Source: Toxotes chatareus
Lineage: Eukaryota > Chordata > Actinopteri > Toxotidae
Reading direction: 5' to 3'
NCBI GenBank assembly: GCA_016801885.1
Contig: CM028884.1
Location: 8,762,501-8,826,500 of the forward strand
DNA: 64,000 nucleotides
Below the pieces are notes generated by a model. It was not told where the DNA came from and made no database searches. It was given only the letters and a program-made list of their open reading frames with translations. Of this stretch, positions 45,833 through 58,914 are shown in pieces. Within the stretch, counting starts at the first letter, position 1; each line of letters begins with the position of its first letter. The position numbers were made by a program, and so were the translations under genes.

Positions 45833-48800
45833 ACACCTAACCCCCACCTCCCCCACTTACAAAAAAAGCCAGGGGTCACCCTGTCAAGTGCCTGTCAACA
45901 GATAGCATTTACAAAAAAACTAAACATATGACTGATTAGAGATTTGTGTCTGATGAGAGTGAAGGATTTCTTTGCTCATTCTTTGTGGAGAAAGAGAAAG
46001 TTTGTATTCCTTTATTCAGTCTACTTAGAGGGAAAGTCATTGTTTTGAATCAAATATACAGGATATAACAGAATCAGACACACATTGAAGGAACTTTGAT
46101 GTATTCAAACCTTCGTTTATTTTCATAAAAGCACGCACCAAAATAAGACCTCTGAAATTAATTTGCTGATTCATTTTGCTGCTTTTTTTCCATTGGGAAG
46201 CCTAATTAGGTTTCCACACTATATGCAACAGGCAAGCTTTTATCATAATACTGCCTTTTGTTTCCATGGTTTCCATTCAGCACATAATGCTTGCAAAAGG
46301 ATGGAAAAAAAAAAAAAAAAAGCATGATTGATGACTCTTGCGAGAGGCACATAAACATAAACAAGCAGCATTGATTGATTAAGTTTCTCACTGACTTTTG
46401 TTTCTTGAACACCAGTTAAAGCAGCAGTCGCTGGAACGTGGGCCCGCTAGTTGCCATTTTCTGCCTTCGGGGCATTTTCAGCACAAGCGAGAAGGAAAGA
46501 AAGAGGAATTGGACCCGGTGACCAGTGGTTCTTCAGTGACTCATAGGCACTCAGAGTGAATGATGTCGCAGCTCGACCTACTAGCAGATGCAGTCCATTC
46601 ATTCACCCTGAGCCAACAAAGTTATGAGAGCTTTTTTATTCTTATGAGCTTTTCTGGTAACTGGGTTTTCCCGAAGCACATGGTGAATTCTTTGATAGAT
46701 GTTGCCCTCCGTGTCCCCTTGGTAAATGCCCCTTGAGTACCCTGGAAATAGATGGATTATTATGTGGGTGGGTGACTGTACCATAGTAGAGAAGTTGAGT
46801 ATACCACACAGGAAGTGCGGATTGAAGAGCGAGGCACAACCTCCAGGGAGCAGGCCTGTTTGGACAGGAAATCACATCCTGATGGCACCAGAAGTACAAA
46901 GATTCAGAACACTTGGTACTGGAAAGGTTTTGAAAATGCATAGATCTCATTTCACATGTACACAGTTTTAGGTAAAGAAAACTGAATTGTTTGACAAACA
47001 CTGGCAGTATGTACACACTAAAGGCAGCAGCCTTCTCTGGTTGTGTTTTCAGAAGCGCTAAATTTTAACTTGCTAACAGTAGTTAGTTGGCGTGATGCTA
47101 CCTTCAGTGTGTATACCTATAACTACCTTTGAACCTCCTGGATGAGGTGACCTCATACTGACCTTCTGGAGCCTAGAGGTCACTGCTCTGACCGACAAGC
47201 CAAACCAAAAAAAAAAAAAAAAGCTTTGTCACAGCCGGTGAGCAAACTCTGAAGGGAACAGCTGCGAGTTTTGTACTGACCATGCAAACTGCTGTAGGCT
47301 TTGTAAGGTCATTATATGATAATGAAAATCATTACAGAATTACATGGGGGTTTAGGACATGAGAGCAGCGGGGAGGGGAGGGGCGGGCCACATTGGGTTT
47401 GATAAATGGACTGTGAAGGTGCCCATCTGGCCCTCTCTATGGCTTTTTCTTCCTGCTCTTTTATCCACTCTTGTCCTTTACTACCCCTCTTTCATTCCCC
47501 TCCTCTGTTCTCCAGCGGTCCAGTGTAAAAGGGAGCAGGCCTGTAGTGAAAGATTAACAGAGTGCAAACCCAGCTCACCTCTGCGGAGGAGAAAAGGAGG
47601 AGAGACAGGCGGAGGTGTTTATGACCCAAAGCAGGGTTTGTGCCTGATTTGGCAAACCCTGTCCTCCCATTTCTCAGTGTGGGCCCAGTAGGAGAGTAGG
47701 CAGCCATTGACCTTTGGCATCAGAAGCAGTTGGACAGCTCTGGATGTGTGGATCGCTGTAGTTTGGAGGCATTTAGGTGTTCATTTTTAATAGGCCTGGG
47801 TGGTAATACATAACAAGGTTTAACATAGTCCTGCAAACAAGCTTGTTACTGAAAAGAGTCAAACTGTGACAATTTTGCAGTGTTTGGGGTTTATACTAAG
47901 TGACAAGGGAGAGCCATCAAGTTCTGTTGGCAGTGGTGTGATATTAAACAGCACAAATAAATTCATTCCAGGGCTTTTTTTAATTTCTTTGCATGGATGA
48001 CAAGTTATAAGGCACCGTGACATCAAATATTTTCAGATTTTTTTTTTAACTATGAGGAGAACATTTTTTAATTCTTTTAATTTCTGTGTATTCTATATTT
48101 TGTTTATTTTAAAAACAGAATTTGTTTTCCCAGAATGGCAATCATTTAATTTAATTTTTTAAAAACAATTATAGGAAAATGTCCTTTTATAGTCTAATTC
48201 CATTCCAGTTCCCTGGAAAAGACAAGTAGTTGACCCACACTACACAGGTTATGGTGTCACTATAATAGCTGTACACTCAAAATCAGTGGCGTAGTAAATC
48301 TGTTGCCTGTGTTTATTACTTTTCTTCAACATGTTGAGATTTAGTGAGGTCTTTATCCCAGGACAAAGGCAACATCAGCTGACATGGCAAGCAGAGCTAA
48401 AGGACAGAGAAGGAGGTCCACGTGTCCACAGCTGCACTCATCACTCAGCTGTCCAGCTTGACCCATGACCCCGTAGGGCCTTCTCCCAGCCTCCATCAGC
48501 TTTATGTTTCCTGCCATTGTCGTCCTCTCTTGTCCTCACCTGGACAGAGTTCTGATACACAAAAGGCCCAGTCTGTCATCAAAACCAAGGGTCACCAGGG
48601 GCCAGCAGGGGCCATAGAGCTGAGGTTGAAGTTGTGCCCAACCAGGGATGACCCCACCAGTGTTGTCATCTACCAGTTGCACCCCTGTGGAGACGCATAG
48701 TGACATAGAAAAAGGAGGAGAGAGACCCTCGCTGGCTGGCACTTCATTCCACGAGTGGTGACATTTCTTTTGTGTTGTCCCTGACAGACCCCACCCAATT

Positions 48801-51463
48801 CCTGCACTGGGGTGGGGCAGGGAGTTAGGAGACAATGGAGGTCCCCTGTCCCAGATGGGAGTTGGAAAGATTGTCAGTGTCGTGTCCACAATGAAGATGG
48901 ACAGACCACAGCCTTGTCTGATGTGGCCAATGAGCTCCTTAAAGTGTTAGAAATGGAGGCGCCATGCTGCAGGGATTTCAGTCAGGTCACTGACAGCTCA
49001 CTCTGTTTATACACTCAGGGATTTGCTGGGTACAGGTTCCCACTGATGTGTAGCAAAGCCTGCATCTGTTGCACAAGTGATTGGGGGGGTGTTTCTAAAA
49101 TTTTACAATATAGTCAGTGTGTCATCCCATGACTTTCTTTCTCTGTGTGTGTTTTGGAAACAGGGTTTGTGGAGTACAGTTAAGAGAAGGTGGCATCAAG
49201 ATGTTAAGAAGTAGTTTTAATTAGTAAGGGTGAGCTGGCATCACAAACCAACATTCTGGTTGGCGGCGGGTCGGTCCGGGCATGTTGTCAACCAGGCCTG
49301 TGTGATGTTAGTTGTGACTCGAGGTGACAGGTTAATCAGATCTCCCAGACAGCAGCCCCACAATTTGCTTCTACATCACCCCCACAACAGCAGTCCTGTT
49401 TTGCAAGCGGAACAGACAGGGCTAGCTCAGTCTGTTTTCCTTGGCATTGGTTGCCAGCCAAAGAGTTTAGCTGGCTGCGCCCTTGTTTCTCTTTACCTCA
49501 GGGGTTTGTTCACTCAGATGGTGGGCAAACACCTGTGTGTGGTGGGTGGAACTGTCATCCCACAACCATGTTCTCTGTCTCTGTTGTCTGCTGTCTTTTT
49601 CTTGGTACTATCTACTTTTGCCATCGTCTGCATCGCTGTGTTTACTTGGTTCAGGGCACTGGAGGAGAAAACAAATAAGGACATGTCATCTGTCTCTTTC
49701 ATCGCCAACCAGCCTGTAATTAGCGCAAGCGCAGTGGTTAGCCTAAGACGCTGTCGTCTAATTTGTCTGTCTTTATCTAAAACATGTCTGTGTGGTCCCT
49801 TAGACCGGTTAAATGCGTGCAGCGAGATCGGCTGTGGCTTGGGTGTTTGTGAGGTGTATGTTTGTGTGTGCTTGATTGTAAATTATGAATTCTTCTCTTG
49901 TGCACCCGCCCCTGTTTAGCAATCACTCAGTTATGCATGACATGTCCTGACCTCAGCAGAACCTCACAGCTGCTGTTGCCGTAGTAATCGGCCTCCCATC
50001 CTAGTTATCTCCCAGACTGGAAAGTACATCACAGTGTGTCTTATTCTTACAGGAATATGCCACGAACAAGATGACTGATGATGTTATTTCTTTACCTTCT
50101 GCTTACCGTACAAACAAGTTCTACCCGTGTAAATATGCACTTACCTCCTCCATCTTGCCTGGTTCTCAAACAAGTCAGTAATTAGCCATTGAGATACATG
50201 CTTTCTCTCGTTCTGTGGTTAGGTGTGGGAATGAAAGGCTCGCAAGGCAGGGATCAGCATCACACTCTCTTTGTTAAATTTCTTTGCTTATCCTCGACTG
50301 AGTCCCAACTGCATTAAATTGCTTACAGATTTTAATGGAAACAGTCATTTCATAATTATGCATTTCACAGTAAGAGCTTGGCAATGAAGTGTGGCACAGA
50401 AAGGGAGAAAGAGAGAGTTAAAAATGTCATTAAAAGTCCCACAGACATTTAAACACACTTGTTGCAGAGACAGTTGCCCATTAAATGCTGCCTTTTTTAA
50501 TATGGAAACAAGATTTGTGTTTGGAAAAGACAATGTGGTAAGGAGACAGGGGAGGGAATGGGTTTGGGCCCGTTTTACTGGTAGTCAGGAAAACCAGGAC
50601 ATTTTTTCTGGTCAAACCCAACATCCCAGAGAGCTGATAGAGCATGATTGGGTGAGGATGTGTGGCAGGCATGTGAAACAAACAGCGAGAACATAACATT
50701 ATGGGGCGATGGAGGTTGTTCTCACCAAAAACACGGTCATTAGAGTTTATCTCATGTAAATCCTGTTTGTCCTTGGAATACAGTTCTCCTTAAAACTTTA
50801 AGTTTAAACCGTAATGATTTAGGATTCCTATGCTGACATGTTGTACATGTGTTTGTGTGTGGTAAGCGAGCTAATGAGCACAAGCATGGCCATTACAGAG
50901 AATTTTGGGAAGTGTGGACTTCATTAAACATACAGACGATCTACATATCACATACATGCAGAGTTTGACATTGTGTTTCATGCACAGTTTGTTACAGGAA
51001 CTTGTTTGGAGGTTAAACATTTCTGTGCTGGGCTCGAGGAGAGTGTCTTTGGTGTTGTTGTGATGGTGATGTTGATATCACAGAACTAACTGCAGCAATG
51101 TATGTGGTGTTTAAACACACACATGCACATTATTACAATGCATGCGCAGCACATGCTCCATCCTTTCCCTTTTTCCCCATCTACCACAATTGCCCCACCT
51201 GGGCGGCCCCCTCCACCTCCACCCTGCCCACCCCATATACACACATCTTTCTCCCCTCCTTTGTTAATTATAACCTACACTGCTGGAACACTTCATTTCA
51301 TAGCTAGCATATTGTCTCTTCAAGGCTGGCAGGCAGGTCATAAATTATCCTGAAGGTGAGGATGGAAGTTGGAGGAGATAGTTATGAAAATTTCATCTGT
51401 CTGCCGTAGTGGCCGCAGCTGCTCCTGTCACCAGCCGTGTTCTGGAGGAATTACACCGGGTCA

Positions 51464-51498
51464 GCGTGTGTGTGTGTGTGTGTGTATGTGTGTGTGTG
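51464..51498. repeat. (GT)n interrupted microsatellite
   Basis: GT units with one GTATGT interruption. Confidence 0.88.
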
Positions 51499-51629
51499 GG
51501 TGTATTCTTCAGCTGTGCATATGCGTAGGTACATAAACACATGTGAACAATTACAGTGTGCACGTATATACGGTGCTCACACATGCACATCTTTGACAAA
51601 TGTGTTTCTCTACATTTGTCCCTTTGTGC

Positions 51630-51657
51630 ATGTGTGTGTGTGTGTGTGTGTGTGTGT
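51630..51657. repeat. (GT)n microsatellite
   Basis: About 14 GT units. Confidence 0.9.
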
Positions 51658-52079
51658 CACTGGGCCAGTGTGTACAGCGGGTTGGCCAGGTAAGACCTGC
51701 CTGTCAGTGCGGGGAACATCTCTGGCGTCCCTGTCACCCCAGGGCCCACAGCTCTGCCCCGAAGCAGGGAAACTGGGAGGGGGGGACAAGCTCGCAGGGC
51801 GGTCCCCAAGCTGTCTCTGTTCATTACCGCTACAGAGACGGGACGTGGCCGGCAGGTGGCCAGACCTTTAGTCCTTACCTACTGTGATCATCTGCTGCTC
51901 CTTTCTGCGTGTGTGTGTAGGTGGGTGAATGTGCAAGTGAGCTTGAGAATGAAAAAGAGTCAAAGGAAACCCGTAACTGATGTATTTGAACAGGGAAGTG
52001 CATATTTTATGTTTGACCTATGATTGTGCATTTGCGTTTGTGACAGATTCTTGCATTGGGACATTGTGCCTGTGCGTTC

Positions 52080-52570
52080 ACATCTTTAAATGGCTGCGAT
52101 AATATTTACAAATGCACAGAAATTCTGCATTTGGAGAAACTGAAGCGCTGCTGCGGCAGAGCGTAGAGCAGCTCTTCTCGACAGACAGCTACTCCAAGTG
52201 GCAATTAGTAAGAAAAGAAAAACACAGTAAGACTCCCCCATCGTCCCCTCCTACGTCAGTCTGCAGTTTCCTGCAAAAATTCTATTAGGGCCAAAGTCCA
52301 TAGCTGTTAATTACAATTCTAACTAGCTTGCCTCCTGACGAATGGATGGCTTCAGCAACGATGTAGGATAAAAGGGATATCAGCGATTTCACTTCCCCGT
52401 ACAAAGGCTGCCTCTGAAATGGGTCATCAATCCCATAGTGATAAATGTCTGGTGGAGTAATGACTCTCTTATCGGCGCTGGATTACTGCAGATATTTGTA
52501 ATTAGTGTAGCCACACAAGTCCCGACAGATGTTTTTGAGGCGGCACAATATTGAAGCCGTGGTTCACTGC
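52080..52570. promoter_or_regulatory. candidate conserved noncoding element, intron 8
   Basis: Unique, repeat-free, GC-balanced block. It carries GGCAATTAGTAAG near 52200, GTTAATTACAATTC near 52306, GTAATTAGTGTAGCC near 52499 and GCACAATATTGAAGCC near 52543. No frame is open for long. The texture is that of a developmental enhancer. Conservation is untested. Confidence 0.35.
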
Positions 52571-52730
52571 TAAATGGGAACTTTGTGACAATAATAGGGA
52601 TAGTTAGAGCTATTGTATTGTGGCAGACATAGGTGAATCAGAAGGACCGAGTCGTTTTGTCGGTGGGAATGCCTGTATGTGCTCTGCTGCTCACACACAT
52701 ACAGTACACACAAATGTATGGAGCCACACG

Positions 52731-52755
52731 TACACACACACACACACACACACAC
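52731..52755. repeat. (CA)n microsatellite
   Basis: About twelve CA units. Confidence 0.88.
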
Positions 52756-53900
52756 ATACTTGAGCTCATGGCCTGATAGTTAAATACACGGCCTGAGGTC
52801 CATCCTTCAGATATTGAGCTCAGTGGTCACATGACTGTGAAAGCCAGGGGGCTCCTCTTTTCCTCCTCCTCCTCTTCCTCCTCCTCCTACTCCAACCCTA
52901 AAGGTAGCCAATGCTACGCCAGGGGGAGTGAATGATTCACTTTTAACTTCCATTTCTCCTGTTTTGGGTCGAGATTCACTAGCCGCCCTGAAGTTTTTTT
53001 TTTCGTCTTTCACCTCTTCCAGCTCTCATGAAATCACAATGTGATGTATTCAGCCTGAGGTGTAGCTCTATTCAGCAGTCTGACACTACGAAGCCCTGCT
53101 CCCCTCTGTTTTCACAATGCATCTGTACAGACGGACTGCTGGCAGGTCTCTACCACTAATACAATTGTCCTGGCAGTAGTCAGTGTTAATATACACCTAA
53201 AAATGGACACCTGTGTTTGATTCATTTCTGTCTCTCTCCATAAATATATGCATTTAAATGTATAGGTATTACTGAGAACTGGTGCCAAGGAATCCTTTGT
53301 GTCTAGATTTCACGTTGTTTGAGGCCTGTGTTCTGTTGCCAAAATATACACCAATGTGAACCAAGCATCTAACACACCCACAAGCCTATACACACATACA
53401 CAGCCTGCCCGGCGCTGACAGACGTGTAAGCAGATGCAGCCAGAACTGGTAATGGCAGGTGATTATAAGTGGCACACGTGCCAAACTAATTAAACCCCTG
53501 GGTTGACAGCAGCATTTGGTAGCACTGGCATTCTGGCATGCTGGCATTAGAATAATTGTAGCAGCAGCACATTTCACCTGCGAGACTGCAGCTAACAACG
53601 TCATTTATTTTACAGCAGGCTGCACCGGATGTCGCTACAGAGGCTCGAGTTAGCTTGCTTTAGGTTTGACATGTATGGCAACCTCTGTCAAAGATGGGAT
53701 AGTTTTTCAGTGGCTGTTTGAGCCACACTTTGTTGGACAGTGTTTTGCTGGGAGGGTTGTATGTTTCTATATTTTGCGTAGTTGTAAAGCTGTTCAATAT
53801 TGTTAAATTTAAAGTCAAACCTTTGAAAAACCTTTTTTTCTAAGGTGGTAAATGTGAATGAATGCAAACTTATCCACCCAACTCTTTGGCTGAATCTGTG

Positions 53901-53936
53901 ATAATAATAATAATAATAATAATGATAATAATAATA
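53901..53936. repeat. (ATA)n trinucleotide repeat
   Basis: About twelve ATA/ATG units. A minus-strand open frame across it reads as a Tyr-rich artefact. Confidence 0.92.
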
Positions 53937-56900
53937 GATTGTTATTATCATAGATCTGGATGAACATGGCAACTTAAATCCATATATATCTAAAAAAAAA
54001 GTCATGCTATATACTACTACAAATCAGACTAAAATACTTTACTAAAATACTAGTTTTAAGAAATGATTAGATGCATGTCCCCCAGTCAGAGCACATTGCA
54101 GTAGGCGGACGGGCAGGAAGACGACAAGGACAGGCGGACTCTCAGTTCGCTCAGTTCTCAGGTCACTGCTTCTCCAGCTGGAGGATTGGAGCTGTGAGTC
54201 CTCCTCACAGAGGTCAGAGCTATGCCAGGAGGCCAGAAACTGCACCAGGAGGCCCACCTGCACACATTCTGTGCACCTCCACACGCACACCTTACACATA
54301 CACACACTCACACACACCTGGACGGTTGAGAAAGAATTCTGACATACTTGCAGTTCTGTGGAAACTAGTCTGGCTGTAATCAACTTGACTGATTCATGTG
54401 ATTGCCTTGTTGCTGTACAGCAGGTGTGGCTGGGCCAGGTGCACACCGCGCTGCACCACAAGGTGTGTACACTCAAGGCGAGAGGTAAATCTGATATAAT
54501 ATCTGCTAATGTGGCAGTGAGTCAGGTTGGCAAGGTATGTAAGGTCATTGCGTGTACTGTTAGATTTATGGGCTGTTGCGTTGCATATCATACGCTTTCC
54601 TGTGATTTCCAACCAAGATCTTAGACAACCAGTGGTATTTCCATGCCGTAAATCACAGTGGTGACAAATAGGGTGTATTAAGCTCCAACACGTTTTCCCC
54701 ATAGGCTGCACTGTCTTGTCCACTTGCAGCCTATTATGCATAATCGCTTCCTTGCTTTACTCCATATATATCACTTGCTGAAACATCACTTACACTTTTC
54801 AGGTTTTATAGCCCATGCACAGGCTGTGTTCGCTCTTGATAGCTACTGTATTAAGCTGGTTGTAGAAGAAGTGAAAAATCAGCTCTTTGAAGGCACAAGT
54901 AAGTGGCCGATGGCAGCTGATAGCTGGGGCTTAGTGGATCCTCATTATGTGCTGTAGCAAGCTGATTAAAACATTTGATTTGTTCCCAGTGTGTGTGTGT
55001 GTGCGCGCGTGTGTGTGAGTGTACAGTCGTAGTGCCTGTGTGTGTCCTGTGCATGTGCAAGCGTACATGTGCATGTGTGAAAGAGTAGGCCTTCGGGCTG
55101 CTGCGGTGTGTTATCTGTTTTTTCAGCCTTGTCATACTAATTACAGTCCATATTTACTTACATTCTCTTTTTGTTTTCTGCCCTCGATAGGCATGTGTGA
55201 GTGCCTCTGCCTCGGCTGTTCTCATTAACAGACTGATGATGTGTGATAGGTCTATCAAGCGATGATACAGGGAGCTTTTCCAAAAAAAGAGGTCATGATA
55301 CAAATGTTGTCAGCTTTTTGCAACCACAAGGAATTATGTTCTTGTTATCAGTGACGCTGTGATTGCAATTTTGCCAGTGAGTGTTGGTGGGGAAATACTC
55401 CATGTTTACGTCAAAGCCAAATGAAAAAAGGCATCGCCATTTGCTTGTATCAGAACGTTATTAAATTGTATTATTGCCCATGATAAGCGAAGTGACTGAC
55501 TCCCAATTTGGGATAGGGATGTGTGATGATTTACAAGATAGACAAGAAAAAAAAAAGCCACACGAAATGCTTGTTTATTTTTCTACGTGTCAAATCTTTC
55601 TTTTTTTTAACTCTAAAAAAAATCTTGATAGCTTTCCTCTTACCGTTACTGAAATAAAAACAATCTGAGGATGTAAATATCAGTCTACTGTTCACAGAAA
55701 GTTAATTTATGTTTTTTAATTGGTACAAGTCAAAAAGTTTGATAGCCACCAGCAATAGTTTCTGAGGTACAGTATTTGCATTAGCTTTCAAAAACCCATA
55801 TCAGTAGCACAAGCAGCATACAACAAGTTTAGCCAGACAGCAAAACAGCAGTGCCCAGACAGCAGATGTGACCAATAACCATGCGTTCCTTGAAACATTA
55901 TGTTTGAGATACTTAGAAGTTAAATAACCCAGTTGAAACATATTTCTTCTCTTTTATTTCCTCTTCTTCATCTCAGGTCAATAACTAACTTGCCAGTTTA
56001 CCAGTGGTGACCTTTGTCAGGTTGCTGAACACGTTTGCTACAGAGGTCGCTCACCACATGCCACCCAGAGAAAGGACGAAAGGACTGACCACACCCTAAC
56101 ACTGTTGCTGGCTTTTTGGAAATACTGTTTCTGATTAACCAAACCCCATTAGTAAACTACACTGGTTACAGCACAATCAACAACATCATTATGCGAGTCT
56201 GTGTGCGTTAGAGAGGCACAGACAAACTTACAATGGGATTTGTAAATGGTTAAACCGAACAGGAAGCGGTGAGAGGATACATGGTGGGCTGAGCAGGGTA
56301 AATCACAGGCATCTGAGTTTTATATGGCGGAGGTGGGTGGCAGGGTGTTTGGGGGGTGTGAATGGTTTTATATGAGTGTGAGTGACTGATTCCCAGACAC
56401 AGAGCACGGTGCATCCTGAATGGGTAAATGGCATTTATTCAGCTGGTTAGTCTGGGAAAACATATGGTGCCATTTGGAGGCCCAGGCTGGTGCACGCTGT
56501 TCTCCTGTAATTAGACTGGCCCAGCAGAGCAGCTACATAACTGCTTCATGATAACCGCCCTACTGTAGCCTACAGTGCTGCTGCCACCCAGCCCTGGCTG
56601 CAGCACTGGACCAGCACACCGCATTACACATCCTGTTAACACACTGTTCAACACCAGTGAACACCAGTGACACCACAGCTTTGGCAGCTGCACATGTACA
56701 CTGAGGGCCAGATTCACTGTATGTATGTGATGGCACGAACAAAAATATGCACTGCACCTTTCTCCTTTCTATTTATATTTATGCTTGTAATATGCATGAA
56801 ATTTGAGTGTGATTTACCTAAACAGCAGCTGTGTGTGCAGCCAGTGACTGGGGCTGTCTTCTAATCACAGTCTGAGAATGAAGGATAACTAAAAAATCTG

Positions 56901-57429
56901 CAGTTCCGTGGTGGGATTTCAGAAGTGAAATCTACTGTAATGATGTCTGTTAATAAAATTGTAGTAATTGTTTTCACTTATAGAAAGGTTTAAGTAGGAG
57001 TCATTAAATAAACTTATAAGAAAATAAAAAAAAACATGGAAAAAAATGAAAACAGGAGGAAATATTACTTATAACAATCATAAGCCGTCTCAATATAAAT
57101 GTCAAATCAAGGCATATCCACAGCACATTAGCAGCTCAGTAAATGTCAAGTTCAAGTTTAATGACTACACAGCTCCAACTCCCCATCAACTCTTTGTTTG
57201 GTCATATATTGTATTATGTAATATGTAATAAAACATTTGATTATTGTGTTTTTTTCAATTATAGTTCCATCACTTCTTTGTCTAATTGGATGCTTTCTTG
57301 ACTACCTGTTTACAGCTTTCTTGCAATTTTTTGTGGAGCTCTCATTTTTTTTGGCTGTAGTCAGGGAGTTTTCTGTAGGATAGTGTATGATTAACATTCC
57401 TCCTGCCTATACACACAGACAGAAATATC

Positions 57430-58190
57430 ACAAACTGAAATATCACTCTGACCTAAGTGTTCAGACCCTTTACTCAGTACTTAGTGAAAGCAGTCATTGC
57501 AACTTTGAGTCTTCTTTGGTGTGACATGACAAGCTTTTGCACATCTGAAAAGCCATCTTAAGGTCTAGGGTCATTGTTGGAAGGTAAACTTTCAGCCCAG
57601 TCTGAGGTCCTGAGTTCTCTGGACCATGTTTTCTTTAAGGACATCTCTGTTCTTTGCTCCGTTCAGTTTTCTCTCTGTGCCTGGTTTCCTTCAGACATGA
57701 TTCTTGGAACTGAGGCCAGACAGTTCAATCTTGATTTCATCAGACCAGAGAACCTTGTTTCTCACAGCCTGAGAGTCCTTTAGGTGCAGCTTTCGCGTGT
57801 CTTTCACTGAAGACAGGCTTCCATCTGGCCATTCTGCCACAAAGCCCAGATCAGTGGAGTGGTGCAGTGATGGTTTTCCTTCTGGAAGTTTCTCCCATCA
57901 CCACACAGGATCTCTGGAACTCAGCCAGGATGACCATTATGTTATTGGTCACCTCACTTACCAAGGCTCTTCTCCCTGTACTGCTCTGTGTGGAAGAGCC
58001 CTTGTCACTCCAAACTTCTTCCATTTAACAATTATTGAGGCCACTGTGCCCTTGGAAACCTTCAATGCAGCAAATATTCTGTATCCTTCCCCAGAAATAA
58101 AATGAATTTAAACAATTTTAGCATAGGGCTGCGCTGTAACAACATGTGAACAAAGTAAAGGGGTCTGAATACTTTCTGAATGCACTTTAG
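57430..58190 (-). mobile_element. Tc1/mariner-type relic, antisense, internally deleted
   Basis: A second copy of the Tc1-like family seen at 15735-16890, with transposase sense on the minus strand. The left side shows AAACTGAAATATCAC and GTTCAGACCCTTTACTCAGT (inner 3' border). The right end shows GGGGTCTGAATACTTTCTGA and ATGCACTTTA (5' terminal repeat). Between them are antisense transposase pieces such as TCATCAGACCAGAGAACCTT (near 57737) and CCATTTAACAATTATTGAGG (near 58021). Several parts are missing relative to the family, including most of the C-terminal catalytic region and the start, so the copy is non-autonomous and dead. The plus-strand open frames over it are antisense shadows. Confidence 0.85.
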
Positions 58191-58857
58191 GTGTGTGTTA
58201 GCCCTATGATCAAACAGCATTGTTCCAGGATAGACCCCATCTCTTGCCCGTTGTGTGCTAGGATAAACTTATCCATGTGAACATACATGCAGCAGAATGC
58301 ACAGTGAAGCATGTTTATCATATATTTACCAAACATTTGTTTGTCCATGCCTTAAAGGGATGCTCCATTAATGTGTGTATTTTGAGTATCATATACTGCT
58401 ACCCCCAGACCTGCTCTTAACGTGCTTTGTGTTAGACCGTATAATACCTTTCCTTTCTTTCTTTTTTATTGTTTATTGTCTTTGCTCTCATCTTTTTTTT
58501 AAATCACTTCCCACCCTCCTTTCATCAGGATCAGGGGAGCAGATTGTGGGTCGAAGGCGTGGGTTGTGTTGGCAGGGCTGTGGGGGCGTCAGCTGGGCTG
58601 TTGTCCCGTCAGGGGGGAACAGGCTGGCAGCCCGGCGGGAAGGCCCTGTTAAAGATACACTGCTGGGAATCGGACTGAGCCAGTGCCTGGCCCAAACCAC
58701 GCACACACACATCAACACACACACCAGGAGGCATTGGTAAGGAAAGTGGTGGGGGTGTCCAAACCTGGGATAAAGACATTTCCTCCCTCATTTATAAAAT
58801 CTGACACCACCAGTCTGCCATCTCCTCCTCCCTCATCAACATCCCTTCACAAAGATC

Positions 58858-58859
58858 AC

Positions 58860-58912
<53 letters not shown>
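58858..58912. repeat. (CA)n microsatellite with (CG)n core
   Basis: CA units broken by CGCGCGCGC at 58867-58875, then about 18 further CA units. Potential Z-DNA. Confidence 0.95.

Positions 58913-58914
<2 letters not shown>

Noticed and set aside
57574..58105. Plus-strand open frames of 69 and 102 codons
   Set aside because: They lie antisense to the degraded Tc1-like transposase copy and only reflect its reverse complement.
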